Shown here piece by piece: positions 17,503 to 25,726 of a stretch of 64,000 nt of DNA. The position numbers and the translations under genes are program-made. This DNA is from Streptomyces sp. CB02923 (GTDB lineage Bacteria > Actinomycetota > Actinomycetes > Streptomycetales > Streptomycetaceae), in contig NZ_LWKZ01000024.1 of the NCBI RefSeq assembly GCF_001905005.1, positions 119,427-183,426 of the forward strand. Direction: 5' to 3'. How positions within the stretch are numbered: position 1 is the stretch's first letter; every line of letters starts with the position of its first letter. The notes under the pieces are model-generated. The model was not told where the DNA came from. It ran no database searches and was given only the letters and a program-made list of their open reading frames with translations.

Positions 17503-18992
17503 CCGCCGGATGCGGCCGCCGTCCCGGCCGCGGTCCCGGTCCCGGTCCCGGAAGGCACCAGGTGGTCGCCCACCGTGTCCCGGTCCAGCAGCCTGGCGAG
17601 CCGTACCGGAACGTCGCCGCCCACCAGGACGATGACGACCAGCGTCAGCCCGAAGGTGAGGACGGCCAGCGCCCGGCCCAGCGGCATGCCCTCGGCGAGC
17701 CGGGCGCCGAGCACCGGGGCGACCGCCCCGCCGAGCGCGCCGACGTTGTAGACGAAACCGAGCGACGCCGCGCGCGCCGCGGTCGGGAAGTGCCCGGCGA
17801 TGTACTTGGGCAGGATGCCCGAGATGCCCTGGCCGAGAGCGAGCAGGGCGAAGAGCAGCACGCCCAGGGCGACCAGGCTGTCCTGGACGGCGAACACCGG
17901 GAAGACGAACGCGAGGGAGGCCAGCAGCGTCCCCGCGTACGCGCGCCGGGTGCCGAACCGGTCGCCCGCGAAGCCGGCGAGCCAGCAGCCCGCCATCGTG
18001 CCGAACCCGGCGTAGAACATCACGTCGGTGACCTGGCCGGGCGAGTACCCCAGCTCGGTCTTGAGGTAGGTGGGCAGCAGCGCCTGGACGGGCCAGCTGT
18101 AGAGGAACGCGCAGAACACGGTGACCGTCAGGGACACGTACAGCACCCAGCCGCGCCGGCCGCCGAGCTGGACGGCGAACGCGGTCAGGCAGAGCGCGGC
18201 GAGCGCCGCCAGCCAGGGGACGTGTCCCGTACCGGCCGGGGTGAAGACGCAGAAGAGGGCGGCGGACGCGACGGCCGCGAGCACGGTGTTGAGCCGCCGC
18301 CTGGCCCGCCCGGCGAACAGCGGCCCGAAGGGGTTGGGGCGCGCTCCGGCGGCCCCCACCTCGGCGCTCCAGTCGTCCGCCTCCGGTAGCGACCTGCGGA
18401 CCCAGAGCGCGACCAGCACGGGCAGCACCCCGATCCAGAACATCCAGCGCCAGCCCCAGTTCGGCACGACCCACTGGTACAGCTGGGCGGCGAGGACGGT
18501 GCCTCCCGCGTAGCCGGATATCAGGAAGCCGGAGGCCCGGTTGCGCAGGGCGGCGGGCCAGCTCTCCAGGACGTACGTGGCGCTGGCGCTGTACTCGCCC
18601 GCCATGCCCATGCCGATGACCAGTCGGGCGGCGAACAGGCTGGTGTAGTCCCAGGCGAAGCCGCAGGCGAAGGTGCCCAGCGAGTACAGCAGGATGCTGG
18701 CGATCATCGCGGGCCTGCGCCCGTACCGGTCGCCCATCGCGCCGAGGAGCGCCCCGCCGAGCCAGCGGGTGATGAACGCGCCGGAGACCAGGGAGGCCGC
18801 GCCGGCCGTGCTCAGGCCGAACGTGTCGGCGATCTCGGTCAGGACCAGGGTGATCAGGACGAAGTCGAAGCCGTCCAGGAGGTAGCCCACCCAGGCGGCG
18901 AACATCGACTTCCACTGGCGGGGCGACACCTGCCGGTACCAGGGCGGGCGCCGGTCCCGGCGCCCGGGGGCCTGCGCCGGGCGCGCCCTCAC
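17478..18992 (-). CDS. MFS transporter, NanT/SHS-like (sialate or carboxylate importer)
   Basis: 504 residues from GTG 18992. This start makes a GTGA overlap with the upstream lyase stop and has GGAGGAAG 10 bases upstream; an earlier GTG at 19016 is less likely. Twelve helices; GYLLDGFDFVLITLVL in helix 1 and GDRYGRRPAMI between helices 2 and 3 are typical of the sialate/metabolite:H+ symporter group, as are MAGEYSASATYVLESWP and the RNRASGFLISG loop. Role: proton symport of an organic acid, plausibly the substrate of the aldolase-type lyase translated just before it. The last 8 codons lie antisense to the phosphatase-like gene. Confidence 0.82.
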   Translation of the reverse strand: MRARPAQAPGRRDRRPPWYRQVSPRQWKSMFAAWVGYLLDGFDFVLITLVLTEIADTFGLSTAGAASLVSGAFITRWLGGALLGAMGDRYGRRPAMIASILLYSLGTFACGFAWDYTSLFAARLVIGMGMAGEYSASATYVLESWPAALRNRASGFLISGYAGGTVLAAQLYQWVVPNWGWRWMFWIGVLPVLVALWVRRSLPEADDWSAEVGAAGARPNPFGPLFAGRARRRLNTVLAAVASAALFCVFTPAGTGHVPWLAALAALCLTAFAVQLGGRRGWVLYVSLTVTVFCAFLYSWPVQALLPTYLKTELGYSPGQVTDVMFYAGFGTMAGCWLAGFAGDRFGTRRAYAGTLLASLAFVFPVFAVQDSLVALGVLLFALLALGQGISGILPKYIAGHFPTAARAASLGFVYNVGALGGAVAPVLGARLAEGMPLGRALAVLTFGLTLVVIVLVGGDVPVRLARLLDRDTVGDHLVPSGTGTGTAAGTAAASGGQCPKRRT

Positions 18993-19918
18993 AGCAGCCC
19001 GGCTTCCTCCAGGCACCGCCGGACCGTGCCGACCGCTGCCTCGTCCAGCGGGAGCTGCGGCGGCGCGGTGGCCGGGCAGTCGATGACGCCGAGGAGGTGC
19101 AGGGCCGCCTTGAAGGCGCCGAGCGCGGAGGAGTTGCGGCCCATCACCGCCGCGTCGCCCGCGTCGGTGAGGGAGAAGAGGGCGGCGAGCCGGTCCTGTT
19201 CGGCGGCGGCCTCGCGCCAGCGGCCCGCGGTGGCGTGCTCGTAGAGGCGTACGTAGCCGTGCGGGTCGACGTTGCCGAGGCCGGGGACGACTCCGTGGGC
19301 GCCCGCCAGCAGGGCGCCGTCCACGGTCAGTTCCGACCCGGTGAGCACGGAGAAGTCCGGTGCCTGCGCACGCACCCGCACCAGGAGGCGCCGTAGTGCC
19401 CCGTCCTCGCCGCTGCTGTCCTTGAGGCCGGCCAGCACACCGTCCCGGGCGAGTGTGAGCACCGTGTCGAGCGGCAGTTTGGTGTGCACGGCCATCGGGA
19501 TGTCGTACGCGAACAGCGGCAGGCCGGCGCCGTCGCGTACGCGACGGAAGTGACCGGCGATCTCGGCGGGGTGGGTGCGCGTGTAGAAGGGCGCGGTGGC
19601 CACGACCGCGTCGGCGCCCAGGCTCCGGGCCTGCCGGGCCTGTTCGAGTACGCGCGGCGTGGTCATGTCGATGGCGCCGGCGAGTACGGGCAGCCGTCCC
19701 CCGGCCGCCTCGACCACCGTCTCGACGACGGTGCGGCGCTGCGCGTCGGTCAGGAAGGCGGCCTCGCCGCTGGAGCCGAGGACGAAGAGCCCGCTCGCCC
19801 CGGCGCCGGCGAGCCGGGCGGCGAGCGCGGCCAGCGAGCGGGTGTCGACCCGGCCGTCAGGGGTCAGCGGGGTGCACAGGGGTGGGACGACGCCGGTGAG
19901 CGGCGCGGGAGGACGCAT
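18989..19918 (-). CDS. Dihydrodipicolinate synthase / N-acetylneuraminate lyase family protein
   Basis: 309 residues. DapA-family Schiff-base aldolase: FVLGSSGEAAFLT (about 45-57, GxxGE phosphate/carboxylate loop), catalytic Tyr in FAYDIP (about 137), Schiff-base Lys in AGLKDSSGE (about 166), and GHGVVPG-like AGAHGVVPGLGNV. The genuine dapA is expected elsewhere; the coupled NanT-like importer points to cleavage of an imported 2-keto-3-deoxy acid such as sialate or a keto-deoxy sugar acid. Start ATG 19918 is preceded by a 250-base region with a GGACGTCC element. No kinase or epimerase genes of a complete Nan pathway are present. Confidence 0.82.
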   Translation of the reverse strand: MRPPAPLTGVVPPLCTPLTPDGRVDTRSLAALAARLAGAGASGLFVLGSSGEAAFLTDAQRRTVVETVVEAAGGRLPVLAGAIDMTTPRVLEQARQARSLGADAVVATAPFYTRTHPAEIAGHFRRVRDGAGLPLFAYDIPMAVHTKLPLDTVLTLARDGVLAGLKDSSGEDGALRRLLVRVRAQAPDFSVLTGSELTVDGALLAGAHGVVPGLGNVDPHGYVRLYEHATAGRWREAAAEQDRLAALFSLTDAGDAAVMGRNSSALGAFKAALHLLGVIDCPATAPPQLPLDEAAVGTVRRCLEEAGLL

Positions 19919-19995
19919 GGGTGATCAGCCTTCTGCTCGTGCCGTGTGCCTGCGTCGTGGACGCGCCGGGTACGTCCCCGCACGGGCACGGTCAT

Positions 19996-20024
19996 ACACA
20001 TTCCGGACGTCGGACGTCCTGTGT
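19996..20024. promoter_or_regulatory. Candidate operator upstream of the lyase-importer operon
   Basis: ACACA (19996-20000) and TGTGT (20020-20024) bracket two overlapping GGACGTC elements, one part of the palindrome GGACGTCC. It lies about 80-105 bases upstream of the lyase start and 150 bases before the divergent gene. Confidence 0.3.
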
Positions 20025-20171
20025 CGGCGGACGTGCGGGTGAATGTGGACCAGCCGTCCGGGCGTGTCAAGACCGCGTGCCACGGCCCCTTCGTTGACGG
20101 AACGTCAACCGCTGCCTAGCGTGACGCCGGACCGGCCGGCGCCACGGCCGGGAACCGAGGCGGAGGCAGGC

Positions 20172-21392
20172 GTGACGGCACGGCAGGACACCGCAGCACG
20201 AGCCCACGACGTGGTCCTCTTCGGCGCCACCGGATTCGTGGGGCAGCTGACCGCCGCGTACCTGGCCCGGAACGCTCCCGCGGACTGCCGCTGGGCGCTG
20301 GCCGGCCGCGACCGCGCGAAGCTCGCCCGGCTGCGGGACCGCCTGGCCGCGATCGACCCGGCGTGCTCCGGCCTCCCCCTGCTGTGCGCCGACACCGAGG
20401 ACCCCGGCTCGCTGCGCGCGCTCGCCGCGAGCACCCGCGTGCTCGCCACGACCGTCGGCCCGTACCTCACTTACGGGGACCCGCTGGTCGCCGCCTGCGC
20501 CGAGGCGGGTACGGACTACGCCGACCTGACCGGCGAGGCCGAGTTCGTCGACCGGACGTATGTGCGCTACGACGCGGCGGCGCGTGCGTCGGGCGCCCGC
20601 ATCGTGCACGCCTGCGGCTTCGACTGCGTACCGCCGGACCTCGGCGTGCGTTTCACGGTCGGCCTGCTGCCGTCCGGTGTGCCGCTGCGCGTCGACGGCT
20701 TCGTACGGAGCAACGCCGCCGTCTCCGGCGGCACACTGGCCTCCGCGCTGACGGTGGCCTCGCGTCCGCTGGGCATGGTGCGCGCCGCCCGCGACCGGCA
20801 GCGCCTGGAGGCGCGGCCGGCGGGCCGTACGGTACGGGCCCCGCTCGGACGGCCGTACCGCAACGGCGCCGTACGGGCCTGGGCCGTGCCGCTGCCGACG
20901 CTGGACCCGCAGGTGGTCGCCCGCTCGGCGGCCGGACTGGAGCAGTACGGGCCCGACTTCCGGTACCGGCACTTCGCCGCCGTCAAGTGGCTGCCGGTCG
21001 CCGTGGGCGGCGCGCTGGGCGCGGGCGCCGCCTGCGCGGTCGCGCAGCTGCCGCCCGCACGCCGTTGGCTGTCGGGGCGCCTGGCACCGGGCGCGGGGCC
21101 GGACGAGGAGCGGCGGGCGCGCAGCTGGTTCTCCCTGCGGTTCGTCGGCGAGGGCGGTGGCCGGCGCGTCCTGACGGAGGTCGCGGGCGGCGACCCGGGC
21201 TACGACGAGACGGCGAAGATCCTCGCGGAGTCGGCGCTGAGCCTGGCCTTCGACGACCTGCCCGCGACGTCCGGCCAGGTGACCACGGCGGTCGCGATGG
21301 GCGACGCGCTCACCGGGCGGCTCCGGCGGGCGGGCATCACGTTCCGGGTGGTCGCCGAATCCGCGTCGCCTTCGGGGCGTACGGCCCCGTGA
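20172..21392 (+). CDS. Saccharopine dehydrogenase-like / trans-acting enoyl reductase family protein
   Basis: 406 residues from GTG 20172 with GGAGG 6 bases upstream; upstream in-frame codons lack protein character. N-terminal Rossmann fold: DVVLFGATGFVGQLTAAYLA, then WALAGRDRAKLARLR, ATTVGPYLTYGDPLVAACA, TDYADLTGEAEFVDR and HACGFDCVPPDLGV. This pattern is that of actinobacterial proteins related to the trans-acting enoyl reductase of phthiocerol/phenolglycolipid synthesis rather than lysine metabolism. A hydrophobic segment (WLPVAVGGALGAGAACAVA) near 320 suggests membrane contact. Probable role: NAD(P)-dependent reduction of a lipid-like substrate. No partner genes nearby. Confidence 0.75.
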   Translation: MTARQDTAARAHDVVLFGATGFVGQLTAAYLARNAPADCRWALAGRDRAKLARLRDRLAAIDPACSGLPLLCADTEDPGSLRALAASTRVLATTVGPYLTYGDPLVAACAEAGTDYADLTGEAEFVDRTYVRYDAAARASGARIVHACGFDCVPPDLGVRFTVGLLPSGVPLRVDGFVRSNAAVSGGTLASALTVASRPLGMVRAARDRQRLEARPAGRTVRAPLGRPYRNGAVRAWAVPLPTLDPQVVARSAAGLEQYGPDFRYRHFAAVKWLPVAVGGALGAGAACAVAQLPPARRWLSGRLAPGAGPDEERRARSWFSLRFVGEGGGRRVLTEVAGGDPGYDETAKILAESALSLAFDDLPATSGQVTTAVAMGDALTGRLRRAGITFRVVAESASPSGRTAP

Positions 21393-21425
21393 TCCGACCG
21401 GGCGCCGTGATCCGTCCGGGCGCCG
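21390..21425. repeat. 18-bp direct repeat starting at a stop codon
   Basis: TGATCCGACCGGGCGCCG at 21390 (first three bases are the stop) is repeated at 21408 with one change. Confidence 0.8.
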
Positions 21426-21430
21426 GGCCG

Positions 21431-22159
21431 TCAGTCGGCGCGTGCCTGTGCCAGGGCGCGCCGGCACAGCGCGTCGGCGGCCCGGGTCGTCTCCGGGATG
21501 CGGTACGCGGGCGTCAGATGGAGGGTGTGCGCGCAGGCCCGGTCGAGGTCGATGCGGTGGCCCACCGACACGAAGACCGGCTTCACGTCCTGCTGCGTGC
21601 GCAACACCCGCCCGACCACCTCGTCGCGGCCGTCGGCGGTGCCGTCCAGCAGCGGTGAGGACTCGCCGCGTTCCCCGCCGGGCAGTGCGTACCGCGAGGT
21701 GAAAGGGTTCTTGGCGACGCCGATGGTGGGCAGGCCGGTGAGTACGCCGAGGTGGCTGGCGAGGCCGAAGCGGCGCGGGTGCGCGAGCCCGTAGCCGTCG
21801 CAGACCACCAGGTCCGGCGTGCGGCCGAGGCGGCCCAGGGCGTCCACCACGGTGGGGATCTCCCGGAAGGCCAGCAGCCCCGGCACGTACGGGAAGGAGA
21901 CCCGGCCGACGGCGGTGGCCTCCTCCACGACCGCGAGCGTGACGGCGTCCATGGCGACGGCTGCCGCGGCCACCAGGTCGCGCTCGTCGTCGTAGGCGAC
22001 GTCCACCCCGACGACCGTCCCGGCGGAACCCGGCTCGGGCCCGGACTGCTCCCGCCGTACGTGAGCGCGCAGCCGGTCCTGGGCCGCCAGCGCCCCGGCC
22101 TCGTCGGTGGGCCAGTGGGCCAGTTCGTCATCGAGGGAGATCGCGGCGTCGTTCGTCAT
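21431..22159 (-). CDS. nfi: Endonuclease V (deoxyinosine 3' endonuclease)
   Basis: 242 residues from ATG 22159. The fold and metal site match Nfi: GVDVAYDDE (D53), VSFPYVPGLLAFRE with the conserved PYIPG-like loop and catalytic Glu, PDLVVCDGYGLAHPRRFGLASHLG with the second Asp, then TIGVAKNPF and the C-terminal VSVGHRIDL. Role: nicks DNA next to deoxyinosine during repair of deaminated adenine. About 20 residues longer than E. coli Nfi at the N-terminus. A much longer open frame through 23833 on this strand is an artefact of high GC. Confidence 0.92.
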   Translation of the reverse strand: MTNDAAISLDDELAHWPTDEAGALAAQDRLRAHVRREQSGPEPGSAGTVVGVDVAYDDERDLVAAAAVAMDAVTLAVVEEATAVGRVSFPYVPGLLAFREIPTVVDALGRLGRTPDLVVCDGYGLAHPRRFGLASHLGVLTGLPTIGVAKNPFTSRYALPGGERGESSPLLDGTADGRDEVVGRVLRTQQDVKPVFVSVGHRIDLDRACAHTLHLTPAYRIPETTRAADALCRRALAQARAD

Positions 22160-22321
22160 GGTGGGACCACGGTATCGAACGGGCGGCCGGGTAAACCGCT
22201 GTGAGCTGCGGCAGCCGTGTGTGATGATGCGCGCGCGACGCGCGTTCCGGCTGCGGCCGGTGCCGCGCGCCGCGGAGCCCTGTCCGTGCGGGCGAAGAAG
22301 CACGTGTGATGCGGGAGTGGA

Positions 22322-22885
22322 ATGTTCGCGATATCGCTGGGTGACGACGGTGCCGAACTGCGGCCCCTGGAGCCCCACCACTCCGAGGAGTACCTGGCGC
22401 ACATGGAGCGCGGCCGGGAGTACATCGGCCGCTTCATCGGGCTGGCCGACATGTGCACCGACCTCCCCTCGTCCCGGGCGTTCCTGCAGTCGTACGCGGA
22501 CAAGGCGGCGGCCGACAGCGGGCGGCTGTACGGGATCTGGACGGACGGCACGCTCGTCGGCGGCGTCCTGTTCCGCACCTTCGACGCCGCCGCGGGGACC
22601 TGCGAGGTCGGCTGCTGGCTGGAGGAGACGGCCGTCGGGCGCGGGCTCGTGACGCGGGCGATCCGGGTGATCGTCGACTGGGCGGTCGAGGAGCGCGGCA
22701 TCCACCGCGTGGAGTGGTGGGCGTCCGCCGGGAACACCGCGAGCACCAAGCTGGCCGAGCGGCTCGGGCTGGTACGCGACGGGGTCCTGCGGGAGTTCCA
22801 CCTGCACGGCGGCGTACGCCACGACACGGAGATCTGGTCGGTGCTGGCCCCGGAGTGGCGTGCGCAGCGGGCGGGTGGGCGGTGA
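22322..22885 (+). CDS. GNAT acetyltransferase, RimJ/RimL-like
   Basis: 187 residues. AELRPLEPHHSEEYLAHM at the N-terminus and the acetyl-CoA loop LEETAVGRGLVTRAIRVIVD (R/Q-x-x-G-x-G/A type), followed by VEWWASAGNTASTKLAERLG (the NxxS region of RimL) and GVLREFHLHGGVRHDTEIWSVL. Role: N-acetylation of a protein N-terminus (ribosomal) or a small amine. Single gene; ATG 22322. Confidence 0.88.
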   Translation: MFAISLGDDGAELRPLEPHHSEEYLAHMERGREYIGRFIGLADMCTDLPSSRAFLQSYADKAAADSGRLYGIWTDGTLVGGVLFRTFDAAAGTCEVGCWLEETAVGRGLVTRAIRVIVDWAVEERGIHRVEWWASAGNTASTKLAERLGLVRDGVLREFHLHGGVRHDTEIWSVLAPEWRAQRAGGR

Positions 22886-22906
22886 GCCGAGGGCGTGCTC
22901 GGGAGA

Positions 22907-22998
22907 CCGGTGACCTGTAGGCCGCCCGGCAGGCCGGTGACCTGTAGGCCGCCCGGCAGGCCGGTGGCCTGTGGGCGTGCTTGGGCGTGCTTGGGCGT
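22907..22998. repeat. 27-bp tandem repeat followed by a 10-bp repeat
   Basis: CCGGTGACCTGTAGGCCGCC begins units at 22907 and 22934; a diverged third begins at 22961 and passes into GGGCGTGCTT repeated near 22973-22998. Located between the acetyltransferase and the convergent TetR gene. Confidence 0.8.
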
Positions 22999-23013
22999 GG
23001 CCCGGCGGAGCCG

Positions 23014-23679
23014 TCACGCGGGGGGCGGCGCCGACCGGGGCAGGTCCTCCAGGAGGGTGCCGAGCGCGCCGGTGACCAGCGCGCACACGGTGTCCGGGTC
23101 GGCGTCGGCCAGCGGCTGCTTGCCGACGACCACCCGCATCAGGCCGACGCCGAGCATCCACGACAGGGCGAGATCGGCACGCAGCCCGCGGTCGTCGGCG
23201 GTGCTGAGGGTGGCGAGCACCCGCGCGTAGCCGTCGCTCATCTCCCGTACGGCGGTGGTGATCTCCTCGCTGTCGCCGATCGAGCGCAGGAAGGTCTCCA
23301 GGGCTCGGCTCTCCGGGTCCTCGCCGCGGTGGCGGAGCATGCCGCGCAGCGCCGCCTCGAACAGCTCGCCGGGCGGTGTGCTGTGCAGCTGCGCCTGGCC
23401 ATCGAGCGCCACCACCTCGCCGAACAGAGCCTTCTTCGACCCGAAGTAGCGGAAGAGGAGGGCCTGGTTGACTCCGGCCCGCTCCGCGATGTCGCGTACG
23501 GTCGCCCGTTCGTAGCCCCGTTCGGCGAACAGCGCGGCCGCCGCCTCCAGGAGCAGCTGCCGGGTGCCCTGTGCCCCGCGGCGCCGGGCCGCGCCGCCCG
23601 TCTCCGGCACCGGTCCGGGCACGTCCGGTACGCGTTCCGTACCGATGTCCGGCCCGGCCACCGGCTCGTTCTCGTCCAC
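23014..23679 (-). CDS. TetR-family repressor of the divergent P450-ferredoxin operon
   Basis: 221 residues from GTG 23679, chosen for AGGAG 7 bases upstream. After a disordered N-terminus of about 30 residues, the TetR helix-turn-helix is clear: GTRQLLLEAAAALFAERGYERATVRDIAERAGVNQALLFRYFGSKKALF (in parts: TRQLLLEAAAALFAERGYE, ATVRDIAERAGVNQALLFRY). The C-terminal ligand domain is unspecific. Position next to and divergent from the P450, with a perfect palindrome at the P450 promoter, makes it the likely repressor, possibly releasing DNA on binding the P450 substrate. Confidence 0.85.
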   Translation of the reverse strand: MDENEPVAGPDIGTERVPDVPGPVPETGGAARRRGAQGTRQLLLEAAAALFAERGYERATVRDIAERAGVNQALLFRYFGSKKALFGEVVALDGQAQLHSTPPGELFEAALRGMLRHRGEDPESRALETFLRSIGDSEEITTAVREMSDGYARVLATLSTADDRGLRADLALSWMLGVGLMRVVVGKQPLADADPDTVCALVTGALGTLLEDLPRSAPPPA

Positions 23680-23754
23680 CCGCGTACTCCTCTCGTCCCT
23701 CGCCGGGCCCGGCACGGCCCGACGCGCCGTCAACACGAAGATCGTGCAGGGCCG

Positions 23755-23801
23755 TTGACCGTACCAAGAACACCCCTCTACTTTGTAAGCAGCTGCTTAC
23801 A
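23755..23801 (+). promoter_or_regulatory. Promoter and perfect 18-bp TetR operator of the P450 operon
   Basis: TTGACC at 23755-23760 and TACTTT at 23779-23784, spaced 18 bp, make a good housekeeping promoter. TGTAAGCAGCTGCTTACA at 23784-23801 is a perfect 18-bp palindrome overlapping the end of the -10 box and the expected transcript start, an ideal blocking site. GGGAGG for the P450 start follows at 23805-23810. Confidence 0.75.
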
Positions 23802-23816
23802 CGAGGGAGGCCCCCG

Positions 23817-25007
23817 GTGACCACGACCGACACGATGCCCCTTGCCTACCCGTTCAACGACCCCGAAGGACTGGCTCTCTCCGAGACCTACGAACAGATC
23901 CGCGACCGGCCCGGCCTGCTGCGGGTACAGATGGCGTACGGCGAACCGGCCTGGCTCGCCACCCGCTACGCCGACGCGCGGCTGGTCCTCGGCGACCGGC
24001 GCTTCAGCCGCGCGGAAGGGCTCGACCGCGACGAACCGCGCCAGTCCGAAGGCCGGCTCGACAGCGGGATCCTGAGCATGGACCCGCCCCACCACACCCG
24101 GCTGCGCACCCTCGTGGCCAAGGCGTTCACCGTTCACCAGGTGGAGAAGCTGCGGCCGTGGGTGCGCGAGCTGACGCACGCGCTGGCCGACGAGCTGGAG
24201 GCCGCGGGCCCGCCCGTCGACCTCGTGGACCGCTACGCCCTGCCCATTCCGGTCGCGGTCATCTGCCAGCTGCTCGGCGTACCCGAGGAGGACCGGCCCA
24301 AGTTCCGCGCATGGAGCGACGCGGCACTGTCCACCAGCTCCCTGACGGCCGAGGAGTTCGACGCCAACCGCGACGAACTGCGCGCCTACATGGCAAAGTT
24401 GGTCGAGGATCACCGCGCGACACCCCGGGACGACATCATGACCGGGCTGATCGAGGCCCGGGACGTCAACGACCGGCTGACCGAGCTGGAACTGATCGAC
24501 CTGTGCATCGGCATCCTGGTCGCCGGGCACGAGACCACGGCCACCCAGATCCCCAACTTCGTCCTGTCCCTGCTGGACCACCCCGGCGAGCTGGAACGGC
24601 TGCGCGCGGAGCCCACACTCGTCAAGAGCGCCGTCGAGGAGCTGCTGCGCTTCGTACCGCTGGGCAGCGGCGCCAGCTTCGCCCGCTACGCCACCGAGGA
24701 CATCGAGGTGGGCGGCACGCTCGTCCGGGCGGGTGAACCGGTCGTGGTCGCCGTGGGCGCGGCCAACCGCGACGCGCTGCGCTTCGACGAACCGGGCGCC
24801 CTCAACATCGCCCGCGACGGCAACCAGCACCTCGGCTTCGGTCACGGTGTGCACCACTGCCTCGGCGCGCCGCTGGCCCGGCTGGAGCTCCAGGAGGCGC
24901 TGACCGTCCTGATCACCCGCTTCCCCGGGCTGCACGTCGCCGGGGACGTGGTGTGGAAGAACCAGATGCTGGTCCGCGGCCCGCGCGTGCTGCCGGTGGG
25001 GTGGTGA
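23817..25007 (+). CDS. Cytochrome P450
   Basis: 396 residues from GTG 23817, usual length for soluble actinobacterial P450s. Conserved parts: SMDPPHHTRLRTLVAKAFT (C-helix region), I-helix VAGHETTAT (about 236-244), K-helix EELLR (274-278), and heme loop FGHGVHHCLGAPLARLE with heme ligand C348. The active-site SSLTAEEFDANRDELRAYMAKLVEDH and GASFARYATEDIEVGG resemble CYP105/CYP107 types. Role: NAD(P)H-driven monooxygenation via ferredoxin; substrate unknown, possibly a terpenoid, macrolide or xenobiotic. The ferredoxin gene starts 5 bases after the stop. Confidence 0.93.
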   Translation: MTTTDTMPLAYPFNDPEGLALSETYEQIRDRPGLLRVQMAYGEPAWLATRYADARLVLGDRRFSRAEGLDRDEPRQSEGRLDSGILSMDPPHHTRLRTLVAKAFTVHQVEKLRPWVRELTHALADELEAAGPPVDLVDRYALPIPVAVICQLLGVPEEDRPKFRAWSDAALSTSSLTAEEFDANRDELRAYMAKLVEDHRATPRDDIMTGLIEARDVNDRLTELELIDLCIGILVAGHETTATQIPNFVLSLLDHPGELERLRAEPTLVKSAVEELLRFVPLGSGASFARYATEDIEVGGTLVRAGEPVVVAVGAANRDALRFDEPGALNIARDGNQHLGFGHGVHHCLGAPLARLELQEALTVLITRFPGLHVAGDVVWKNQMLVRGPRVLPVGW

Positions 25008-25011
25008 GCCG

Positions 25012-25227
25012 ATGACCTGGAAGGCCGCGATCGACGGACAACAGTGCATGGCGTCCGGCATGTGCGCCGGCATCGCCCCGGACCTCTTCGTCCTGGACGG
25101 GCCGTACGCCCGGCCGCTGCACGAGGAGATCCCCGAGGAGGAGAGCGCACTGGACGCGGCGGACTCCTGTCCGGCCATGGCGATCCTGATCCGGGAGGGC
25201 GAGACGGTCGTCGGGCCTCGGCCGTGA
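25012..25227 (+). CDS. [3Fe-4S] ferredoxin, P450 partner
   Basis: 71 residues. Cysteines C12 and C18 in QQCMASGMCAG and C53 in DSCPAMAI give the C-x5-C...C-P pattern of the three-iron ferredoxins (FdxA/SuaB-type) that follow CYP105 genes; the fourth ligand is Ala/Gly. Transfers electrons from a ferredoxin reductase to the P450 encoded 5 bases upstream. No reductase gene is nearby, so a shared one must be used. Confidence 0.93.
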   Translation: MTWKAAIDGQQCMASGMCAGIAPDLFVLDGPYARPLHEEIPEEESALDAADSCPAMAILIREGETVVGPRP

Positions 25228-25448
25228 GGGCGTGTCGGTGAGGGGGTGTCGGTGACGGGGCGTCGGTGAGGGCGCTTCGGTGGCGGCGGGGCGGTGACGG
25301 CGGGTCGGTGCGGGTGTGCTGGTGGCGGCGGGTCGGTGCGGGCCTGCTGGTGACGGGGTGTCGATGTGGGCGTGTCGGTGGCGGTCTGCCGGTGCGTGCC
25401 TGCTGGTGACGGCGTGTCGTTACGGGCGTGTCGGTGACGGCGTGTTCT
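25225..25448. repeat. 14-bp tandem repeat, sixteen units, starting at the ferredoxin stop codon
   Basis: Consensus TGAGGGCGTGTCGG. The first unit starts with the TGA stop at 25225; the phase is kept exactly for 16 units (25239, 25253, 25267, ... to 25448) although later units diverge. Stop triplets recur at 25239, 25253, 25267, 25295 and further, cycling through all reading frames because 14 is not a multiple of 3. Confidence 0.9.
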
Positions 25449-25726
25449 CCGGCCCGCCCGGCCCACCGAACGGCCTACACCGGCGCGGCCGCCCCTCACC
25501 CGTCTGTCCCTGACCGGCGCGGACAAATCGCCGACCGCGTGTCGGCGCAGTGACCTGCCGCGACGCCGCCCGGCGGGAAACGACACGCCGGAGGGCGGCA
25601 CCCTACCTGACGGGCCCTCACCGGGCGGGGACGGCGCGCCGAGGCTTATCTCAAATGCGTCAGCGCGGATCCATCCGATCTGCCGCGGCGCACCCGCGCC
25701 GCCTCCGCGCTGCCGGAGGATCACCC
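25449..25726. other. Rest of the 499-base intergenic region before the anchored exported protein
   Basis: After the 14-bp array, 25449-25726 shows no gene. A slightly AT-richer patch GAGGCTTATCTCAAATGCG near 25643 could belong to the promoter of the downstream gene. Confidence 0.5.

Noticed and set aside
21431..23833. 800-codon minus-strand open frame joining endonuclease V to upstream sequence
   Set aside because: Only the last 242 codons are protein-like (Nfi); the rest is antisense to the acetyltransferase and overlaps the TetR gene in another frame.
23014..25227. Natural-product gene cluster around the P450
   Set aside because: No synthase, terpene cyclase or tailoring genes adjoin; P450, ferredoxin and TetR alone do not make a cluster.
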